Assembly: GCF_000001735.4 (NCBI RefSeq)
Contig: NC_003070.9
Span: 620,001-684,000 of the forward strand
Direction: 5' to 3'
DNA: 64,000 bases
From: Arabidopsis thaliana
Lineage: Eukaryota; Streptophyta; Magnoliopsida; Brassicales; Brassicaceae
Numbering within the stretch: position 1 is the stretch's first letter; every line of letters begins with the position of its first letter. Made by a program: the position numbers and the translations under genes. The notes beneath the pieces were generated by a model. It was not told where the DNA came from and did no database searches. It worked only from the letters and a program-made list of their open reading frames with translations. This document shows positions 57,869 to 64,000 of the stretch, in pieces.

Positions 57869-60800
57869 ATGGCGAAGAAGGATTCTGTGTTGGAGGCAGG
57901 ATGGTCTGTCATGGAGGCTGGTGTTGCAAAGCTACAAAAGATTCTGGAAGAAGTGCCTGATGAGCCACCATTTGACCCGGTTCAACGTATGCAGCTGTAC
58001 ACGTATGTCTTCTTATTATAATGTTTGTTTCTTGTTTTTACTAGAGTTCCGTTAACGGTGTGGATACTAACACACAGCGATGTGAATTCACAGGACTGTC
58101 CACAATCTGTGTACCCAGAAACCTCCTAATGATTACTCACAGCAGATCTATGATCGGTATGGTGGAGTATATGTTGATTACAATAAACAAACTGTGAGTA
58201 ATATACCATGTTTGCGTTTGGGCTTTGATTCTGTAACGCTGTTCTGTACAACTTGAGCAAACGGTCTAATGTTTTTATATGTGATTAGGTGTTGCCGGCT
58301 ATACGTGAGAAGCATGGTGAATATATGTTGAGAGAGCTTGTTAAGAGATGGGCCAACCAGAAAATTCTTGTTAGATGGTTATCCCACTTCTTCGAATATC
58401 TTGACCGTTTTTATACTCGTCGGGGGTCTCATCCAACACTGAGTGCTGTTGGCTTCATATCCTTCCGCGACCTGGTTTATCAAGAGTTACAGTCCAAGGC
58501 CAAAGACGCTGTACTAGCACTTGTAAGTATCTCTAACTGAGTAGCTCTGGTTTACTTATTCTGGTTTATCTAACGCAATTTGTATTGCCAGATTCATAAA
58601 GAACGCGAGGGCGAACAGATTGATAGAGCACTATTGAAAAACGTAATAGATGTCTATTGTGGGAATGGGATGGGAGAGCTGGTTAAATACGAAGAGGATT
58701 TTGAAAGCTTCTTGCTTGAAGATTCTGCATCTTACTACTCTCGCAACGCCTCAAGGTGGAACCAGGAGAATTCTTGTCCTGATTACATGATAAAGGCTGA
58801 GGAGTCTCTAAGACTGGAGAAGGAGAGAGTCACCAACTACCTTCATTCAACCACTGAGCCGAAACTAGTTGCGGTTAGCTGAAATATATAATTATATATT
58901 TGGAATAATCATATTTTGACTGAGGGAATGTTTAAGCGTTTTGATTGTTTGTTTTTTGTTTTGGATGCAGAAAGTACAAAATGAATTGTTGGTAGTGGTT
59001 GCAAAACAACTTATAGAAAATGAGCACTCAGGATGCCGTGCATTGTTAAGAGACGACAAGGTAATCGACTTGTGTTGGTTTCTTTAATTCTTAAAGAGTT
59101 CTCTTCTAAAATTCACTCTTTGACTGAGCATTTGGATATACTTTCAGATGGATGATCTCGCCAGGATGTACAGGCTTTATCATCCAATACCGCAAGGGCT
59201 GGATCCTGTTGCAGACTTATTCAAGCAACATATTACTGTAGAGGGAAGTGCCCTTATCAAACAAGCTACCGAGGCAGCTACTGATAAGGTTTATATTCTT
59301 TGCTCATTCGAATATTAGATGTTAGTCTACTCCTTTTTTTATTGCTGAGAATTACGTACTTCCCCAGGCTGCAAGTACTAGTGGACTGAAGGTGCAGGAC
59401 CAGGTGCTTATCAGACAATTAATTGACCTACACGATAAATTCATGGTCTACGTCGATGAGTGTTTTCAGAAACACAGCCTCTTCCATAAGGTGTGTGTAT
59501 GTGTGTGTGTTCACATGTCTATCTTGTTTTCCACACTATATTATTTAATGACCATAGTTTCTTTGAATATATTGTAGGCATTGAAGGAGGCATTTGAAGT
59601 CTTCTGTAACAAGACAGTGGCTGGAGTGTCCAGTGCAGAAATTCTTGCAACGTATTGCGATAATATCCTCAAGACGGGAGGGGGAATTGAGAAGCTTGAA
59701 AATGAAGATCTTGAACTTACGCTTGAGAAAGTAGTTTTCTTCTTCCTTCATATATACTGCTAATAATGCCCTACAAATATGTCACTTTGATGCTGACTTT
59801 TTTAATTTTATTTATTACAGGTGGTTAAGTTGCTTGTTTATATAAGTGACAAGGATCTTTTCGCCGAGTTTTTCAGGAAGAAACAAGCCCGTCGGCTCTT
59901 GTTTGATCGCAACGGTAATGACTACCACGAAAGAAGTTTACTTACAAAGTTTAAAGAACTACTCGGTGCGCAGTTTACTTCTAAGATGGAGGGCATGGTT
60001 AGTCACATGAGTTTTATTTCCTTTGAAAACGGGTTGCTTATTTAGTAGTAACGAAGGTTAATAATGCTTTTTTTTTTTGTACATTCGATTTGTTTCATAT
60101 AGCTGACGGATATGACATTGGCAAAAGAACACCAAACCAACTTCGTGGAATTTTTATCAGTTAACAAGACCAAAAAGCTGGGGATGGATTTCACTGTCAC
60201 TGTACTTACTACTGGTTTTTGGCCAAGTTACAAAACAACCGACCTCAATCTACCCATTGAAATGGTAAGTCGTTTATTTTGTAAGTCTTGAAACAGAAAA
60301 GAAGAAGATTGTCTGAGCTCCAATTTTCTTTTTGTTTCAGGTCAACTGTGTTGAAGCTTTTAAGGCCTATTATGGAACAAAAACCAATTCCAGGAGACTT
60401 TCATGGATTTATTCTTTAGGAACTTGTCAGTTAGCTGGAAAATTCGATAAAAAAACAATTGAGATAGTAGTTACCACCTACCAGGTATGTTTCTGGTTTG
60501 TTGTCACTTGGTGATGATGTTTATTTGTACTTAAATATCTTGTTTTTTCTTCTGTCAGGCTGCTGTGCTTTTACTCTTCAACAACACAGAGAGATTAAGC
60601 TACACTGAGATCTTGGAGCAGCTAAACCTCGGCCATGAAGATCTTGCCAGGCTGCTTCATTCACTATCATGCTTAAAGTACAAGATTCTTATAAAGGAAC
60701 CAATGTCGAGAAACATCTCCAACACCGATACCTTTGAATTCAACTCCAAGTTCACCGATAAGATGAGGAGAATTAGGGTATGATGATATTTTCATTAGCG

Positions 60801-61212
60801 TTGTGTTGTTATTTTCATGTAAGCCCGGATCAAAAATGATGTGTTTTTCTTGAACAGGTGCCTCTGCCTCCGATGGATGAGAGGAAGAAAATTGTTGAAG
60901 ATGTTGATAAAGATAGACGCTATGCAATTGATGCAGCTCTTGTTCGGATCATGAAGAGTAGAAAAGTGTTGGGGCATCAACAGTTGGTCTCTGAATGTGT
61001 TGAGCATCTCAGCAAAATGTTCAAGGTAAATACAAAAACTCTAATTCTGTAAATGTCTTGTAATTTGTGTCCATCAAGGAAATTTACATATTGGTTTTAT
61101 TTATTTGCAGCCTGATATAAAGATGATAAAGAAACGGATTGAGGACTTGATCAGCAGAGATTACTTGGAGAGGGATACCGACAATCCCAACACTTTCAAG
61201 TATTTGGCTTAG
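57869..61212 (+). CDS. CUL2: Cullin CUL2 (CUL1-like), 14 coding exons
   Basis: Coding exons: 57869-58002, 58094-58193, 58289-58522, 58592-58873, 58971-59060, 59148-59288, 59368-59490, 59578-59730, 59821-59997, 60103-60264, 60341-60484, 60559-60777, 60858-61025, 61111-61212; 742 residues. All domains of a cullin are present: N-terminal repeats starting [18 protein letters not shown], binding SKP1-type adaptors; the cullin homology region [20 protein letters not shown] with [13 protein letters not shown] for the RBX1 RING partner; and the C-terminal winged helix with the NEDD8 site in [13 protein letters not shown] and the closing [17 protein letters not shown]. It is a scaffold for SCF ubiquitin ligases, close to CUL1. 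CDS and splice sites look intact. Matches At1g02980. Confidence 0.96.
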
Positions 61213-61723
61213 TCACAAATTGTAATAGAGAAAAGGTTTTCGGATTTTCGGTTTTGTAAATGACTCTTACATTCTTTTGTCGGATCATTGGATGGATTGG
61301 TGATTGAAACAAACAGATTTGTCTCATATTCAAGTCGCAATTACATACATACTCTGTGCGGTGATGGTGATATGAAAAGAGAGCTTGAAAATATATTCGT
61401 AATTGTCAGGAAACAATTGAGTAATTTTTGTTTCACGATCCTTGGAAGACTATTGTTAACCCTAAAGCTCTCTCATATATATATGTACAATTAATAATTA
61501 TACACACAAAACACAAGATGGTTACTTTAATCTTGAGCAAGTCTCACAAATCAAGGTCCTAAACGCTATACACTGGAGCAGTGAAGAGAGCAAAACAAGT
61601 TTACATATATAGGCCTTCTTTGTCTTCAATTTTCCAAGGTCGCTTTCCTTTCATCTCCCTGAGTATGACATGTGGGGAGTTTTGCATTTTTGATATTAGA
61701 GTGAGATGACACATAATTCATAA
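61213..61723. other. Convergent 3' ends of CUL2 and the 61724 gene
   Basis: The stop codons face each other across 511 bases. Both 3' untranslated regions must lie here and could overlap. No further gene. Confidence 0.5.
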
Positions 61724-64000
61724 TCACCGGTTTATGGATTCCATTGCAAGCCTCACCACATGCAACAGTTTCTCCATGTCCTGAAAATTGAAGTCAAGAG
61801 CCCTTTTGATGCATGTTATACCATTACTACTGTATCTCGTTTCAAACGATTTTCCCTTTGCAGCTGCTAATGCAATCTGCGCTTTTCTTGATGCTTCCAT
61901 AGCGTAGTTTACGTTTTTCGACTGCAACACCCAAAAACAAAACACATTCAACCGCACGATTGAGATTAACTTTGACTCCAGGGAAATACTTGGTATATGA
62001 TGCAAGATTGTTACGCAAAATTTGATATGTTTGATGATGGTTCCTATTCATGTTGCTCAAGCAAGCTATTATCCCACTACTTCACTAAAAACCTGTTGAT
62101 ATTTCCATAGACGGGAAATATTTAGTCGTCTAAACCCAGCCTAACTAACTGGAGCAGCTACAATGTTTTGTAAACATAAACTTAAGTAGAAATTTTTTTA
62201 CGGCACCTCATCAAATCACAAAAGTAACCTAACTGAACTTACAAATGCCAAAAGCTGTGAAAGAGAGGAATTGTTTCCTGAAGAGATAACATGGTTTCCG
62301 GTTACGCTAGGGGATGATCTCACAGTGTTGGACAAAGCAAACTTTTCCGCTGTTAATGTGTGGTTTGAATTTTCACCATCAGAAGCAAAGGAAGGAGATT
62401 CACCTGTTTCAAACCCAAACAAAATGGAAAGATAATTCATCATAATCATGCTCACAGGCAACAACATCTTTAGTCTTTATTACAATCTTGTATCTGTCTT
62501 AATCTAATGAAAGAAGTTCCTTTTTTAACAAAACAACAATCGAGCCGCCTATCTATTTGAAATTTTGTTCTGCGAAACTTGTCTTTCAACCACTAAATTA
62601 GTGGCTTTTCCTCATACGGTTTACATATATCCCATTTGTTGTAGATACGGAAACTACAAGTACTGTGATGTTTTTCTGATAATTTCACAGAATAAAGACA
62701 ATCCAAGAATCTTCCAAATTGTAATAAATACCTGAAGGAATCACTTGCAAAGCTGCTTGCAACTCATATCTGCATCTTCTTATGTTACCATGGGAGGTAT
62801 ATGTTATCCTTAGATAAGCTACTTCCATACATTTATAAGCCAGAGCAGCAGCCCCCATATCTTTATTTTTCTCGTATTCATGAGCACAGAACCTGTTACA
62901 TAAACAGTAAAAATTTCGTAACATCAGGACAGGGTTCACTAGAACATCTTAACATGCTAGAAATATCTATTGGCCACAATGCAGCAGCTGAGCTAAAATG
63001 AGAGGGCAACATGAACAAGTACCATCACAGTGAAAGGCTCCCTCTAAATAGTAAATTGGGGGACTTAATTGCGTTGACTATCAGAAGAATTCAGCTATCT
63101 CACTCCCTAGAGGTGCACAACAAATCGAGTAGAAAAAAGTCACAAATTTAGATCATGTTGAATGCCAAACTTACTCGCAAAGTTTGGCTGTGCTGCCGTA
63201 AATATCCTTGGATCTGGCAATGGTCGTGCCAGATGACTCCAAAAGGGAGGCACCATGAAGAAACTTAAGCGCTGCCTGAAAGTAAACACCTGTGCTCTCG
63301 TGATTGGACACAGCATTCTGCAAAAGGTTACTGTCAATGTTAAGCCAAGGAAGAGACAACATGCGTAACCACTGCAACATTTTCCATAAAAATGTCCAAA
63401 CCTTAAGACGATCAGCCATGTGTTTCAAGTCTGTAGCCTCTTTGATTGAGTTGGAGGCAGTCTGACTCGTGGATTCCTTTTTGAAAGGGCTTAAGCCAAC
63501 ATGATCCTTATGCCTACTTCCATTTTGCTTTTGGTTTCGCGAACCTTCATCGTGGGTCACACTGTGATTATCATTCCGCAGTCTCTGTTTCTTTGTATTT
63601 GATATCTCAGTGTCGTGACCCAAGACTTCAACTTGAGCTGGTGAAGCTGATTTATTCTTTAATTGCTCAGTGGTCACTTCCAATGGGTTGCTTTTCCCAC
63701 GAGAAGTGTTTGCTGTATCAGGTTTCTGTCGAGAAGAAAAATGACTACCACTTCTATCTAGCTTAGTATTAGGATCTTGATATTCCCTTGAGTCTTCTTT
63801 ATTACACTCCATAGACACTTTTCTAGCAGGTCTTTTCTTGCTCCTGCTTTCTTTTGTTTTTACTTTAACAGCAGTGCCAAGATCTTGCACGTTATTCACC
63901 AGACCCCAGTTATTATCTTTCGAAGGTGCAGATGACTCCTCTTCTCTACTCTTTTGCTTAGAGTCACCCTCTATGCAATTTTCACCAGGATATCTCCCTG
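61724..64000 (-). CDS. Large nuclear-type protein, C-terminal part (related to CW zinc finger proteins), partial
   Basis: Exons 63402-64000 (continues past the window), 63175-63317, 62732-62892, 62243-62403 and 61724-61921 join in frame to a stop at 61724-61726. The upstream part is long, hydrophilic and rich in Lys, Ser and Asp (VKVKTKESRSKKRPARKVSM, TEQLKNKSASPAQ), as in nuclear proteins. The conserved end begins EATDLKHMADRLKNAVSNHE, passes through LKFLHGASLLESS, AALAYKCMEVAYLRITYTSH and ELQAALQVIPSGESPSFASD, and finishes MEKLLHVVRLAMESINR. I recall this C-terminal module from the plant family of CW-type zinc finger proteins; the CW domain itself is not in the window. Matches At1g02990 by position. 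Confidence 0.78.

Overview
This is nuclear DNA of Arabidopsis thaliana. Gene order and protein sequences match my memory of the short-arm end of chromosome 1, about At1g02810 to At1g02990; no database was searched. The DNA is AT-rich, with compact genes, short introns and plant gene families throughout (pectin methylesterase, DUF538, LEA-3, phi-class GSTs, SPX-RING ligase, RALF).

Layout, left to right. 1-333: 3' end of a pectin methylesterase (+). 773-2137: two tandem DUF538 secreted proteins (+). 3933-4304: LEA-3 protein (-). 5145-5608: ribosomal protein L22 (-). 6918-9583: splicing factor SR34 (+). 10569-13085: beta-glucosidase BGLU11 (+). 15474-17083: SPX-RING ubiquitin ligase NLA/BAH1 (+), with a miR827 site in its leader. 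17401-18603: NOP16-like nucleolar protein (-). 19130-21370: a tandem array of roughly 200-bp units. 23063-24485: thiamin pyrophosphokinase TPK1 (-). 25372-31797: FHA plus AAA ATPase of 27 coding exons (-). 33976-34338: peptide hormone RALF1 (-). 35749-38125: photosystem II assembly factor LPA1 (-). 38886-46456: cluster of four phi GSTs, GSTF7, GSTF6, GSTF5, GSTF4 (all -). 47002-49773: acidic protein of unknown function (-). 51421-52674: partial duplicate of the next locus. 53408-56127: cell-cycle kinase WEE1 (+). 57869-61212: cullin CUL2 (+). 61724-64000: 3' part of a nuclear-type protein (-).

Exon structures were built by hand from GT/AG junctions. Every complete spliced model keeps one frame from ATG to stop, and most lengths agree with remembered values (SR34 303 aa, NLA 335, TPK1 267, LPA1 453, WEE1 500, CUL2 742).

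The less ordinary content lies in two local duplications and the GST cluster. One tandem duplication joined a piece of LPA1 exon 1 to a piece of GSTF5 and made the GSTF6/GSTF7 pair. A second duplicated the head-to-head 5' ends of WEE1 and its neighbour, leaving chimeric leftovers and a patchwork filler at the junction. GSTF4 and GSTF5 seem to have lost the family's start codon and use unrelated new first exons; in GSTF5 these encode a signal peptide and a CX3C-X9-CX3C segment resembling an alpha-hairpinin. The 200-bp array carries a conserved dyad in each unit. I saw no rRNA, tRNA, CRISPR array or recognisable retroelement.
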